DNA of 27,160 bases, taken from NCBI GenBank assembly GCA_021153265.1, contig JAGKTU010000029.1, forward strand, positions 1-27,160, read 5' to 3'. The position numbers were made by a program, and so were the translations under genes. The notes below the pieces were generated by a model. That model saw only the letters and a list, made by a program, of their open reading frames with translations, was not told the DNA's origin and did not search any database. This document shows positions 8,286 to 15,757 of this stretch, piece after piece. How positions within the stretch are numbered: the first letter of the stretch is position 1; the number at the start of each line of letters is the position of its first letter. The stretch is from Clostridia bacterium (GTDB taxonomy: Bacteria > Bacillota > Clostridia > Oscillospirales > Oscillospiraceae).

Positions 8286-9104
8286 ATGAAATTTCGTCAT
8301 TGTCTGGCCGCCTCTGCCGCCCTGTGCGGCGCGGCTTACTACACACTGAAGTGCCGAAAGGGTCATCCCGACCTGCACAAGCTCCGGGGCTGGAAGTACG
8401 CCCACCGTGGTCTCCACGGTGAGGGTCGTCCCGAAAACAGCATGGCGGCCTTCCGGGCCGCGCTGGAACACGGTTTCGGCATTGAGTTTGACATTCATCT
8501 GCTGAAGGACGGCAATCTGGCTGTCATGCACGACTCCCTGCTCCTTCGCACCACCGGCTGCGAGGGCCGGATGGAAGATCTGACCACCGAGGATCTTCAG
8601 AACTACCATCTGGAAGGTACGGAGGAAACCATTCCCACCTTCCGGGATGTGCTGGAGCTGTATCAGGGCAAGGCGCCCCTGATCATCGAGCTGAAGCCCG
8701 TGGACGGCAATCACGCCCAATTGGCGGAAACCGCCTGCAAAATGCTGGAAAGCTACGAAGGTGTATACTGTCTGGAGTCCTTTGATCCCCGGTGCGTCCA
8801 GTGGCTGAAAAAGAACCGTCCTGACCTGATCCGGGGACAGCTGAGCGAGTATTTTCTGGAAAACGATGACACTCTGCCCCCTGCCATTCGCTTCCTCATG
8901 AGCCACAACCTGCTTAACTGCATGGGACGTCCGGATTTTGTTGCCTATAAGTTCCAGAACCGGGAGAGAACCGTCACCAACCGGATTTGGAAGGATCTGA
9001 TGGGCGTTCAGGGTGTGAGCTGGACGCTGAAAACTCCGGAAGAGTACAAAATCGCTGTGAAAGAGGGATATATCCCTATTTTCGAAGGGTTTCTTCCCGA
9101 ATAA
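8286..9104 (+). CDS. glycerophosphodiester phosphodiesterase
   Basis: This 272-residue GDPD-family enzyme hydrolyses glycerophosphodiesters to glycerol 3-phosphate and an alcohol. The TIM-barrel motifs are present in order: 'AHRG' (H40, R41), 'PENSMAAF' (E50, N51), 'GIEFDIHLLKDG' (E67, D69), 'AVMHD' (H82) and 'LIIELKP'. A short hydrophobic stretch at residues 6-20 could act as an uncleaved anchor. AGGAGA precedes the ATG. The gene lies 15 bases behind the transporter in one transcript that ends at a strong hairpin. Together they could import and break down lipid head-group diesters or recycle teichoic-acid-type polymers; that coupling is inferred. Confidence 0.92.
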   Translation: MKFRHCLAASAALCGAAYYTLKCRKGHPDLHKLRGWKYAHRGLHGEGRPENSMAAFRAALEHGFGIEFDIHLLKDGNLAVMHDSLLLRTTGCEGRMEDLTTEDLQNYHLEGTEETIPTFRDVLELYQGKAPLIIELKPVDGNHAQLAETACKMLESYEGVYCLESFDPRCVQWLKKNRPDLIRGQLSEYFLENDDTLPPAIRFLMSHNLLNCMGRPDFVAYKFQNRERTVTNRIWKDLMGVQGVSWTLKTPEEYKIAVKEGYIPIFEGFLPE

Positions 9105-9107
9105 AGC

Positions 9108-9134
9108 AAGGCCGCGGCACAATGCCGCGGCCTT
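9108..9134 (+). terminator. intrinsic terminator after the MFS/GDPD operon
   Basis: A perfect 12-bp GC-rich stem (AAGGCCGCGGCA at 9108-9119 with 9123-9134) has a 3-base loop. The following T tract is weak and interrupted by A, so termination may be partial. Confidence 0.75.
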
Positions 9135-9159
9135 AAAATATTAACTTTTTTCTTGGATG

Positions 9160-9188
9160 TTGCTTTTGGCCGGATTTCGTGCTATGAT
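9160..9188 (+). promoter_or_regulatory. promoter of the second VanY gene
   Basis: TTGCTT (9160-9165) and TATGAT (9183-9188) are separated by 17 bp. The GTG start is 42 bases downstream. Confidence 0.6.
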
Positions 9189-9229
9189 AGTCTTGTATGT
9201 GCGAAAATCGACTCAATGGAGGGTCTTTT

Positions 9230-10648
9230 GTGAATAAATATGTGAAATACTCCCTCATCGCCGTGGCGGCTCTGGTGGCGCTGGGCATTCTCGTTCTGAG
9301 TGTGCTGTTCTACGGTTTCGGCATCGATCCTTTTGACCGCAGCGGTTGGGAAGACCGGGACGACGGCAATCGGTATTATCTGGATTATCACGGCGAACCC
9401 ATGGTAAACTGGCAGATGATCGACAACAGCTGGTACTACCTTGATCCTGACAAAGGCGGTGCGATGCGGACCGGCTGGCTGGAGCTGTCGGAGGGTAAAT
9501 ACTATCTGGGGCAGAACGGTGTCCGCTGCAGCGGCTGGCTGGTTCTGGAAGATGGTACATACTACTTAAGTCCCTCCGGTGGTCTGATGGTTAGCGGCTG
9601 GCTGGATCTGGATGGTTTCCGCTACTATCTGGATGCCGATGGCCGGAAAATGACCGGATGGGTAGAACTGGAACACCGCTACTATCTGAACGAACAGGGC
9701 CAAATGCAGACCGGCTGGGTCACTTGGGAGAATAATCGCTATTATCTGGATGATCAGGGCAGAATGCTCACCGGATGGGTGGAATTCCCGGAGGGAACTT
9801 GCTACATGGACCCGGAGTCCGGCATCCTGCAGACCGGTTGGCTGGAAACCGAGGCCGGACGCTGCTATCTGAATCAGGATGGCTTCCTCGCCATCGGCTG
9901 GACGGACACCGATGAGGGTAAATTCTATTTTGACGAGAACGGCATTGCCGTCACCGGCTGGCTCGATGCCGAAGAAGGGCGCTATTATCTGGGTGAAGAC
10001 GGCCACATGTGCCTGGGCTGGCAGGAAATTGAGGGTGTGACCTACTATTTCCGCGAGGACGGAACCATGGCAGTGGGCAGAATTACACTGGACGGGGTCA
10101 ATTACCACTTTGACCGGCGGGGTGCTTATGTGCTGCTGGTGAACAAATGGAATCCCGTTCCCGAGGGCTACGAGCCGGAGCTGAAGACCTATAAGGGCTG
10201 GAGCATGGACGCAGACTGCTACGATGCCTTGGTAGAAATGCTGACTGACCTGCAGAACGCAGTGAGCTACTACAAGATCACATCGGTTTATCGCACCGAG
10301 AAGACCCAGCAGAAGATCTGGAACAACCGATACAACGAATATATCAACTCCGGTTATTCCAAAGAAAAGGCAGAAGAATTGGTCGCCCAGTCTGTGGCCG
10401 TTCCGGGAACCAGCGAACACCATCTGGGTCTGGCCATCGACATCACCGGCGACAACGCCAAGAAATGGCTGGCAGAGAACTGCTGGAAGTACGGTTTCAT
10501 TGTCCGCTATCCCGAGGGCAAGACCGAAGTCACCGGCATTATCCACGAGCCTTGGCACTACCGCTATGTGGGCGTGGAGCTGGCTATGGAATTGAAAGAG
10601 TCCGGCCTGTGTCTGGAAGAATATATGGAGCAGTTGACAAAAGAATAA
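9230..10648 (+). CDS. membrane-anchored VanY-type D,D-carboxypeptidase with cell-wall-binding repeats
   Basis: This 472-residue protein starts at GTG 9230, six bases after GGAGGG. A single N-terminal transmembrane segment (about residues 8-29) has no lipobox, so it is a signal-anchor protein, unlike the lipoprotein paralog at 4622. About twelve 20-residue Gly-Trp/Tyr repeats follow, then a linker 'LLVNKWNPVP' shared with the paralog, then a VanY domain with 'GTSEHHLGLAIDITG' and 'HEPWHYRYVG'. The C-terminal helix 'VELAMELKESGLCLEEYMEQL' is intact. It should act on D-Ala-D-Ala ends of peptidoglycan outside the cell. It is monocistronic, with its own promoter and terminator. Direct involvement in glycopeptide resistance is not implied: no vanHAX genes are present. 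Confidence 0.9.
   Translation: MNKYVKYSLIAVAALVALGILVLSVLFYGFGIDPFDRSGWEDRDDGNRYYLDYHGEPMVNWQMIDNSWYYLDPDKGGAMRTGWLELSEGKYYLGQNGVRCSGWLVLEDGTYYLSPSGGLMVSGWLDLDGFRYYLDADGRKMTGWVELEHRYYLNEQGQMQTGWVTWENNRYYLDDQGRMLTGWVEFPEGTCYMDPESGILQTGWLETEAGRCYLNQDGFLAIGWTDTDEGKFYFDENGIAVTGWLDAEEGRYYLGEDGHMCLGWQEIEGVTYYFREDGTMAVGRITLDGVNYHFDRRGAYVLLVNKWNPVPEGYEPELKTYKGWSMDADCYDALVEMLTDLQNAVSYYKITSVYRTEKTQQKIWNNRYNEYINSGYSKEKAEELVAQSVAVPGTSEHHLGLAIDITGDNAKKWLAENCWKYGFIVRYPEGKTEVTGIIHEPWHYRYVGVELAMELKESGLCLEEYMEQLTKE
9341..10115 (+). repeat. cell-wall-binding repeat array, about twelve units
   Basis: Degenerate units of about 63 bases encode 20-22-residue Gly-Trp/Tyr-Tyr repeats of the same type as at 4697-5223, but more numerous. 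The last unit (AVGR) is degenerate in the same position as the last unit of the paralog. Confidence 0.8.
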
Positions 10649-10651
10649 TCG

Positions 10652-10687
10652 AAAACTCCCGAATGGCAGAACATTCGGGAGTTTTTT
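10652..10687 (+). terminator. intrinsic terminator after the second VanY gene
   Basis: A 14-bp stem (10652-10665 with 10672-10685) has a 6-base loop. The descending arm ends in a run of T that continues to 10687. Confidence 0.92.
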
Positions 10688-10737
10688 CGCTCATAATGAC
10701 GCGAATAAGAGAAATACTGAGGATGAGGTGATCAAAC

Positions 10738-10995
10738 ATGGCAAAACAGGGCATGAAACGTCCCGACAGACCCGAAAACCATCCCAAAAATGAAGGTTTT
10801 GTTCCCCAAATCCAAGGTAAGGCAAGAAGCGGTAAAATAAAAGCCAACCCAATCGTTGCCGGTACCGTCGGCGCGGCACAAAAGGTATGGCATGCGGAGC
10901 GGCCCATCTCCGATGCCCACGGCATCATCGATACCGATCTGGCCAGGGACAATCTGGAGAACGATATTCCTTTCGCTGACCTGCAGGATCTGTAA
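10738..10995 (+). CDS. 85-residue protein of unknown function
   Basis: A GAGGTG ribosome binding site precedes the ATG, and a strong terminator follows the stop, which supports a real gene. The protein starts 'MAKQGMKRPDRP', is Lys/Pro-rich in its first half and acidic at its end ('DNLENDIPFADLQDL'). It has no signal peptide, membrane segment, cysteine or recognisable domain. The first 40 residues look disordered. No convincing promoter lies in the 50 bases after the previous terminator, so it may depend on read-through from the VanY gene. I do not recognise the function. Confidence 0.7.
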   Translation: MAKQGMKRPDRPENHPKNEGFVPQIQGKARSGKIKANPIVAGTVGAAQKVWHAERPISDAHGIIDTDLARDNLENDIPFADLQDL

Positions 10996-11000
10996 AAAAG

Positions 11001-11023
11001 CCGCCCACCTGAAAGGTGGGCGG
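11001..11023. terminator. bidirectional terminator between the 85-residue gene and the zinc-ribbon/kinase operon
   Basis: A perfect 10-bp GC-rich stem (CCGCCCACCT at 11001-11010 with 11014-11023) has a GAA loop. On the minus strand it is followed by a run of six T, so it cleanly ends the six-gene operon. On the plus strand the T tract is TGCTTTT. Confidence 0.9.
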
Positions 11024-11031
11024 TGCTTTTA

Positions 11032-12165
11032 TCAGTCGTAGTAACTGCTCCACTGCTCCTCGTAGCCCTTTTCGCTCTCGGAAAGCAGGTCTTCCAGCTC
11101 GTCGTAGTCCAGACCAGCCTTGCCGAACTCGGAGAAGGTCACTTCGATCTCCACGCCTTCCACATCCATCAGGACGGAGGTCAGATAGCCGGACTTGACA
11201 CCAAAGGTGATTTCCAGATTGATGCGATCCAGTTCGCTGCGGCTGTCATCCAGGGCATCCATGGTATCATCGTAATAGTCTTCCTCCTCGAGGGCTTCCT
11301 CAAAGTAGGGAAGAGAACCTTCCAGGAAGTCGTACAGATCAGGCTCGTAGGTGTAATAGGTAACGCCATTCTTCTTCTCCTGAGAGAAGCCTGCGTTCTC
11401 CTCCAGCCATTTCTTGTCATTGTGGGCGCCCACGTATTCGGTGATGCACTCGGCCAGGATTTCCAGATCCACCACTTCAGACAGCTCGCCGTCAGACAGG
11501 TCGTCGATCTCTTCCAGAATCAGCAGAACATCCTTCTTCTTGTTCAGGTCGGAATCGGAGTACTCCAGATAGTATTCAAAGAACTCTTCCAGGCTGTCTT
11601 CATCGAACTCCTGGTAGGAATACCACTTATCGCCGCCCTCTTCTTCGATGCTGAACGCGCAGTAGTCATACATACCCACGGTGATCTTCGAGTCGATGGC
11701 CTTATTGTAGCCTTCCATATAGAAATTCAGAATGCCTTCCTCGGGAACGAATTCCACAGTGCCAGTCATGGTAATGCTGTATTCACCCTCGCTGATGGTA
11801 ACATCAAAGTTGAAGGTTTCGGATTTCAGAACCTTCATTGCGCCTTTGCCGATGCTGTCAGCAGGGCCGCCGCCGAAAAGCGCCATAACACCGACCACTG
11901 CTCCGACTACCAGCACAAGCGCCAGAATGGCGGCAATGATCTTGCCGGTCTTGCGCTTGGCGGGCATTACAGGTGTAATGGGGGCCTCAGGCGTGTAGGT
12001 GGGGGTGGGATCCGGGTTGGTGTAGGTGTAGGTGGCAGCGGTCACGGGCTGCTCTTCAAAGTTGCCCAGACAGGACTGGGTAGTGGTGGACTCAGCGACA
12101 GGGGTTCCGCAAACGGGGCAGAATTTACCGTTCGGGAATTCATAGCCACAAGCAGTACATTTCAT
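11032..12165 (-). CDS. zinc-ribbon/single-membrane-segment protein with acidic ectodomain
   Basis: The 377-residue protein opens with a zinc ribbon (C3, C6, C16, C19 in 'MKCTACGYEF...FCPVCG'). A Pro/Thr-rich linker (35-68), Lys/Arg residues and one transmembrane segment (about 75-97) follow. The remaining 280 residues are strongly acidic and predicted outside, with alternating hydrophobic strands such as 'GEYSITMTGTVEFV', as in lipoprotein-like sensor ectodomains. Topology by the positive-inside rule puts the zinc ribbon in the cytosol. It is the last gene of the kinase/phosphatase/vWA operon, 18 bases after the kinase, with GAAGG ahead of its ATG. A role as membrane receptor or substrate of the kinase is inferred from position only. 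Confidence 0.85.
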   Translation of the reverse strand: MKCTACGYEFPNGKFCPVCGTPVAESTTTQSCLGNFEEQPVTAATYTYTNPDPTPTYTPEAPITPVMPAKRKTGKIIAAILALVLVVGAVVGVMALFGGGPADSIGKGAMKVLKSETFNFDVTISEGEYSITMTGTVEFVPEEGILNFYMEGYNKAIDSKITVGMYDYCAFSIEEEGGDKWYSYQEFDEDSLEEFFEYYLEYSDSDLNKKKDVLLILEEIDDLSDGELSEVVDLEILAECITEYVGAHNDKKWLEENAGFSQEKKNGVTYYTYEPDLYDFLEGSLPYFEEALEEEDYYDDTMDALDDSRSELDRINLEITFGVKSGYLTSVLMDVEGVEIEVTFSEFGKAGLDYDELEDLLSESEKGYEEQWSSYYD

Positions 12166-12183
12166 AAATTAACCTTCTTTCTG

Positions 12184-13143
12184 TTATAGATCGCCGGGGC
12201 GGAAGAACGGATTGCCGGAGGTAGTGGTGCTGTTGATTTGATCCACTTTCATCTCCCTGGAAGCGGTAGACTCCGGAATGGGTTCGGGTTTTCCCCGGAA
12301 GAATTCCCAAATCTCATGGGAGGTGGGTCGATTGGCCGGGTCTGCCTCCAGCATACGCTGGATCATTTCGGAAACATCGGCCGGTAAATGGGGACTGACA
12401 GAGAGCTTGCAGCCCTTGGCTGCGGCCTCTCCGGAATAGGACGCCTGCTCTTTATCAAACGCAGGAAGGCTGCCGCAGAAATACTGATGGAACAGCACGC
12501 CCAGCGCAAACACGTCCATTTTGCAGGTCAGGGGGACATCCTCACCCCATGCATGGAGACAGGCCTCCGGGGAGAAATAGATCTGATCGCCGACGATTTC
12601 ATCGTCCAGCGTGATGGGGTCGGTCTCCAGAAAGCCGCTGTCAAAGTCAATGATCTTGGCCGTAACGCCGCTGGCTGTTTTGGTAAAGAGGATGTTGCTG
12701 GGCTTTAAATCCGCATGGATCAGACCACCCCGATGGACAGAGGCCAGCGCGTGGGCAATGATGCAGCAGATGCGCCGTTTGGATGCTTCGTCCATATTGT
12801 TGATATTGGCGATATCCCAAGGCATGGCATAGATCTTCGGCATGGCCACATAGTATCTGGCGCCGATCCGGAAGAAATCCCGGATCCGAACCGCATTGCC
12901 GTCAGAGCAGTCATCCAGAACCTGATAGAACTTCGCCTTTCGCTGCTCGAATTCCTTGCAGCGCGCGATCTTCTTCTGCACGCGCTGGGGGCTGGAAACC
13001 GTGTCCTTATAGGGGAACTTCGGGCTTAGAAACTCCTTGATAAAATATTCCCGGCCATCCCGCTTAGCGAAGCTACAGACTGAATAGCCGCTATTCGCAT
13101 CTGTCAGCTTTCCGGTCAGTTCGTAATTTCCAAGTCTCTCCAT
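12184..13143 (-). CDS. Ser/Thr protein kinase-like protein (Hanks type)
   Basis: This 319-residue protein has a eukaryotic-like kinase domain from about residue 5 to 285. The ATP-binding lysine is K36 ('EYFIKEF'). The catalytic loop is 'HADLKPSN' (D145, N150), with HRD changed to HAD. The metal-binding DFG is 'DFD' (D166). The activation segment ends in 'SPE' (191-193), and the conserved D210 of the F helix is in 'KMDVFALGVLFHQY'. The Gly-rich loop is poor ('LTDANSGYSV'). The key residues suggest an active kinase. The last 40 residues are Ser/Thr/Pro-rich. It has no membrane segment or PASTA domain, so it is cytosolic, unlike PrkC/StkP. Its ATG overlaps the PP2C stop (TGATG), giving tight coupling with the phosphatase. 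Confidence 0.92.
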   Translation of the reverse strand: MERLGNYELTGKLTDANSGYSVCSFAKRDGREYFIKEFLSPKFPYKDTVSSPQRVQKKIARCKEFEQRKAKFYQVLDDCSDGNAVRIRDFFRIGARYYVAMPKIYAMPWDIANINNMDEASKRRICCIIAHALASVHRGGLIHADLKPSNILFTKTASGVTAKIIDFDSGFLETDPITLDDEIVGDQIYFSPEACLHAWGEDVPLTCKMDVFALGVLFHQYFCGSLPAFDKEQASYSGEAAAKGCKLSVSPHLPADVSEMIQRMLEADPANRPTSHEIWEFFRGKPEPIPESTASREMKVDQINSTTTSGNPFFRPGDL

Positions 13144-14114
13144 CAGATCTGTCCATCCTTCAGGTATCTCAAATAATCGTGCTTATACATTTCCCACAGC
13201 GCAAACCGGGGTTCCCGCTGTTCGGCAGGCAGGTTCTCCACGGGCTGAATATACGTATTCCACAGGTGCATGGTGCGTTCGTTGAAGCTGTATTTCAGCT
13301 CGTCAAAGCCTTCGTAACCGAAAGCCGCCAGACACATGGCATGGTCGTCGCCTGCAAAGCTACCGATGGCGTCTGCCAAAATCTGCTCCCAATGGGCAAC
13401 ATTCTTGGATGCCAGCAGCGTACGCAGCAACAGGCCTTCAAATTCCATGGGCGTGGTGACATAACCGTAGCAACCATCGCTGGCAGCCAGCACCATGAAA
13501 GGCGGCTTCACCACCACTTCCCTGTAGTTCAGGTGCATGGCGCGGTCGCTGCAGAAAATATTTTTCAGAATGCCGTCCTCATAGATATTCAGCATAGGGT
13601 CTGTGACGGTAGCATCGTCCACCGTAAGCTGGGCCAGGCCCCTTCCATCCAGTATGTAGACACGGCTGTCGCCTGCCCAGATCGCTCCGACTTTCACAGA
13701 GCCGTCGTCCTGTGCCTGCACAATCGCCGCGGCGGCAGTGCTGGGCAAGGTGCGGACCATGGAGCCGCGAATCTGGATCGTACCCGGTACTTTGGGAGGC
13801 TGGAAACGGCTCAGCTGCTCCAGTGTTCCCGGCTGCAAGACATCGCGAACAAATGCGGCCGTATCCTGCTGCTCCGGGTAATGCATGCGGAAAAGGTCAT
13901 AAAACGCACCGGCGCAGAGTCTGGATGCCATATATGCTTCGGTTTTTCCGGAATAATACGCGTGGGTTCTGGCACCGGCACCGCCGCAGCCATCAAACAC
14001 GCCCAGCATACCGGCACTGTCACAGAAGCTGTAACAGAAGCTGTCCTCGCCTTTTCCGGGGATCTTGTCCCGGCAGAAGGAGAGCAGAAAGGTAAGAGGA
14101 AGTTGGTTCAGCAT
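13143..14114 (-). CDS. PP2C-family protein phosphatase
   Basis: The 323-residue protein carries the PP2C metal-site motifs in order: 'GKGEDS' (E23, D24), 'GVFDGCGG' (D41, G42), 'IWAGDSRVY' (D149), 'LAASDGCYGY' (D213) and 'AGDDHAM' (D256, D257). It would remove phosphate from Ser/Thr with Mn or Mg. A long insert (about residues 75-125) between the second and third motifs, and a C-terminal extension of about 60 residues rich in Tyr/Trp/Glu, make it larger than the usual 240-residue bacterial PP2C. It has no membrane segment. GGAG precedes the ATG. It is translationally coupled to the kinase and lies 31 bases after the vWA gene. Confidence 0.93.
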   Translation of the reverse strand: MLNQLPLTFLLSFCRDKIPGKGEDSFCYSFCDSAGMLGVFDGCGGAGARTHAYYSGKTEAYMASRLCAGAFYDLFRMHYPEQQDTAAFVRDVLQPGTLEQLSRFQPPKVPGTIQIRGSMVRTLPSTAAAAIVQAQDDGSVKVGAIWAGDSRVYILDGRGLAQLTVDDATVTDPMLNIYEDGILKNIFCSDRAMHLNYREVVVKPPFMVLAASDGCYGYVTTPMEFEGLLLRTLLASKNVAHWEQILADAIGSFAGDDHAMCLAAFGYEGFDELKYSFNERTMHLWNTYIQPVENLPAEQREPRFALWEMYKHDYLRYLKDGQI

Positions 14115-14145
14115 CGCAAAATTGCTCCGATCGTTTTAGTATGGA

Positions 14146-14880
14146 TCACACGGAATTGGCGATGTGGTTCAGGATCTCGCCGTAGCTCTGCTCTGCCAAA
14201 CCGTTGCCGGCAGCGGAGGGAATGTGAACCACATTCTCCCAGCTCTGGGCGATGTAGCTCCAGCCGGGTTCATCGGGAGCGAAGAGCACCAGACGCTTGT
14301 AGTTGGGGTTCATGTCGTCCCACCAGTCATTCAGCTCGGACATATTGTGGGGCATGCCCTTGGGATAGTAAGAGGAGCTGCTGCCGAAGCCCAGTTCATG
14401 GGTACCGGCATCGGTCCAGACCACGATCACCTGACGCTTCTTGGCGCCTTCGGTGGTCCACTTGGACTTGATGGCGTAAGCCAGAGCCTCCAGGCCGTCC
14501 TCGGGGATGTCTCCGCCGCCGTCGGCGTGGATGGAGTTGATGCAGGCCTCGAACTCCTTCTCCTGCTGGGGCAGGCAGAAGAAATCGGTAACCATCATGG
14601 CATGCTCGCCGTCGGCGCGGTAGTCGCGGAAGGCGATGACGCGGACCCGGAGCTGACGGGCCTTCTTGCCCTTGGCGGACATGACGCCGCTGAAGTCATT
14701 GTAGAAATTCAGTGCGTTCTGCTTGACCATGTTGATGATCTTCTTCTGAGAACCGGTGAAGTCCTCCATGGAACCGGTGGCATCGATGCAGAAGACCATA
14801 TCCACGGTGTAGTCCATGTTCTGGCCGCTGTGGCCGCTGCCGTAAGAGCCCTGATAGTTTTGATTGTAGTTCTGTTCCAT
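14146..14880 (-). CDS. von Willebrand factor A domain protein
   Basis: This 244-residue protein is essentially one vWA domain. The metal-ion-dependent adhesion site is seen as 'CIDATGSM' (D33, T35, S37) and 'VVWTDAGTHE' (D157). 'HADGGGDIPEDGLEAL' provides the middle loop and Gly-rich turn. The first 22 residues are Asn/Gln/Tyr/Gly-rich and likely disordered. There is no signal peptide or membrane segment, so it acts in the cytosol. vWA proteins next to a PP2C and a kinase are known from the TerY-type triads of tellurite/stress gene clusters, where the vWA is thought to be an adaptor or substrate. No TerD-type gene is visible here, so this is a related but distinct context. Confidence 0.92.
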   Translation of the reverse strand: MEQNYNQNYQGSYGSGHSGQNMDYTVDMVFCIDATGSMEDFTGSQKKIINMVKQNALNFYNDFSGVMSAKGKKARQLRVRVIAFRDYRADGEHAMMVTDFFCLPQQEKEFEACINSIHADGGGDIPEDGLEALAYAIKSKWTTEGAKKRQVIVVWTDAGTHELGFGSSSSYYPKGMPHNMSELNDWWDDMNPNYKRLVLFAPDEPGWSYIAQSWENVVHIPSAAGNGLAEQSYGEILNHIANSV

Positions 14881-14900
14881 TGTTTTTCTCCTCTCAACGG

Positions 14901-15746
14901 TTATTGAATTTCAATATCGGTGATTTCGATGGTGAATTGTGATTCATCCTCATAGTAACCCGTCAATGAACAGGTGATGTTGGTTTCGGAGGCATCTTCC
15001 AGTTCGTAAGGTGCTCCGGGCTTAACATCTTCAGATAACGGATTCTCGCCATCTTTGTAGTTAACGTTCACGATCCTGCAGCCCTCAGCGAGTTGCGTAA
15101 CATCCACAATCAAAGCACTTTTTTCCTCTTCCTTTTCCAGCGTCAGCGAAACAACTGCCACGCGCTGCTGCTCGAAATCCAGAACCTCAATATAGATACT
15201 CCCGTGCTGGAGCGCATCGCAATGATCCTTGTCAAACGCAAATGTGGCGATACCATTCTCGATGGTAATCGTGTCCATAGATTCCGGGATTTCATCCTCA
15301 TCAGGCTCAGCGGCATCGAAAGCACCACTCGGCTCGGTGGAGTCAAATCCGTTGATGTTGCCAGCTCCTTCGGTGAGTTCTGTGTTTTGCTTGTCGGAAC
15401 GCTCGTCCTGAAGTCTGGCAATTCGGTCATTGGCTTCCTCAAGCTTGCCGGACAGAGAGATGACCATAACCAGGAGGATCAAGATCAATGCAGCGGCACC
15501 GGCGAAAAGGATCTTGGGGTTCATGTCCCTCTTCTTTTTGCCCGGCGCTGCAGCACCGTAGGGTGCAGATTCCGGCATTGCAGGCATGACGGGTGCAGGA
15601 GTCGGTGCTGCCGGGGGCTGGGTTCCGGGAGGGGGAACCAAATCATAAAAACCGCCGCAATCGGATTTGGCGGGAATCTCGCGCTTGCAGCGTCTACAGG
15701 TCTTCGCACCCGTCTTCAGGGTTTCGCCGCACCATTTACAAATCAT
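14901..15746 (-). CDS. zinc-ribbon/single-membrane-segment protein with coiled coil and ectodomain
   Basis: The 281-residue protein has an N-terminal zinc ribbon (C3, C6, C17, C20), a Pro/Ala-rich linker (about 35-70) and a KKKR stop-transfer cluster. A transmembrane segment (about 79-98) and a short coiled coil (100-120) come next. An outside domain with a beta-strand pattern ('DTITIENGIATFAF', 'SIYIEVLDFEQQRVAVVSLTL') occupies the rest. Start choice is clear: TAAGGAGG lies upstream and its TAA is also the stop codon of the preceding gene. It is the second gene of the operon. The ectodomain family is not recognised. Domain order is the same as in the last gene of the operon. Confidence 0.85.
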   Translation of the reverse strand: MICKWCGETLKTGAKTCRRCKREIPAKSDCGGFYDLVPPPGTQPPAAPTPAPVMPAMPESAPYGAAAPGKKKRDMNPKILFAGAAALILILLVMVISLSGKLEEANDRIARLQDERSDKQNTELTEGAGNINGFDSTEPSGAFDAAEPDEDEIPESMDTITIENGIATFAFDKDHCDALQHGSIYIEVLDFEQQRVAVVSLTLEKEEEKSALIVDVTQLAEGCRIVNVNYKDGENPLSEDVKPGAPYELEDASETNITCSLTGYYEDESQFTIEITDIEIQ

Positions 15747-15757
15747 ATGCTACCTCC

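Noticed and set aside
6675..9122. 815-codon open frame on the minus strand
   Set aside because: It lies entirely antisense to the MFS transporter and phosphodiesterase, which have clear family motifs and ribosome binding sites. Its His/Gly/Gln-rich composition is typical of the antisense of GC-rich codon usage.
10634..10639. TTGACA as a promoter for the 85-residue gene
   Set aside because: It lies inside the VanY coding end, with no -10 at the right distance before the terminator.
4622..10648. vancomycin-resistance cluster based on the VanY genes
   Set aside because: There are no vanH, vanA or vanX type genes and no two-component system nearby. VanY-type domains with wall-binding repeats are common housekeeping peptidases in Clostridia.
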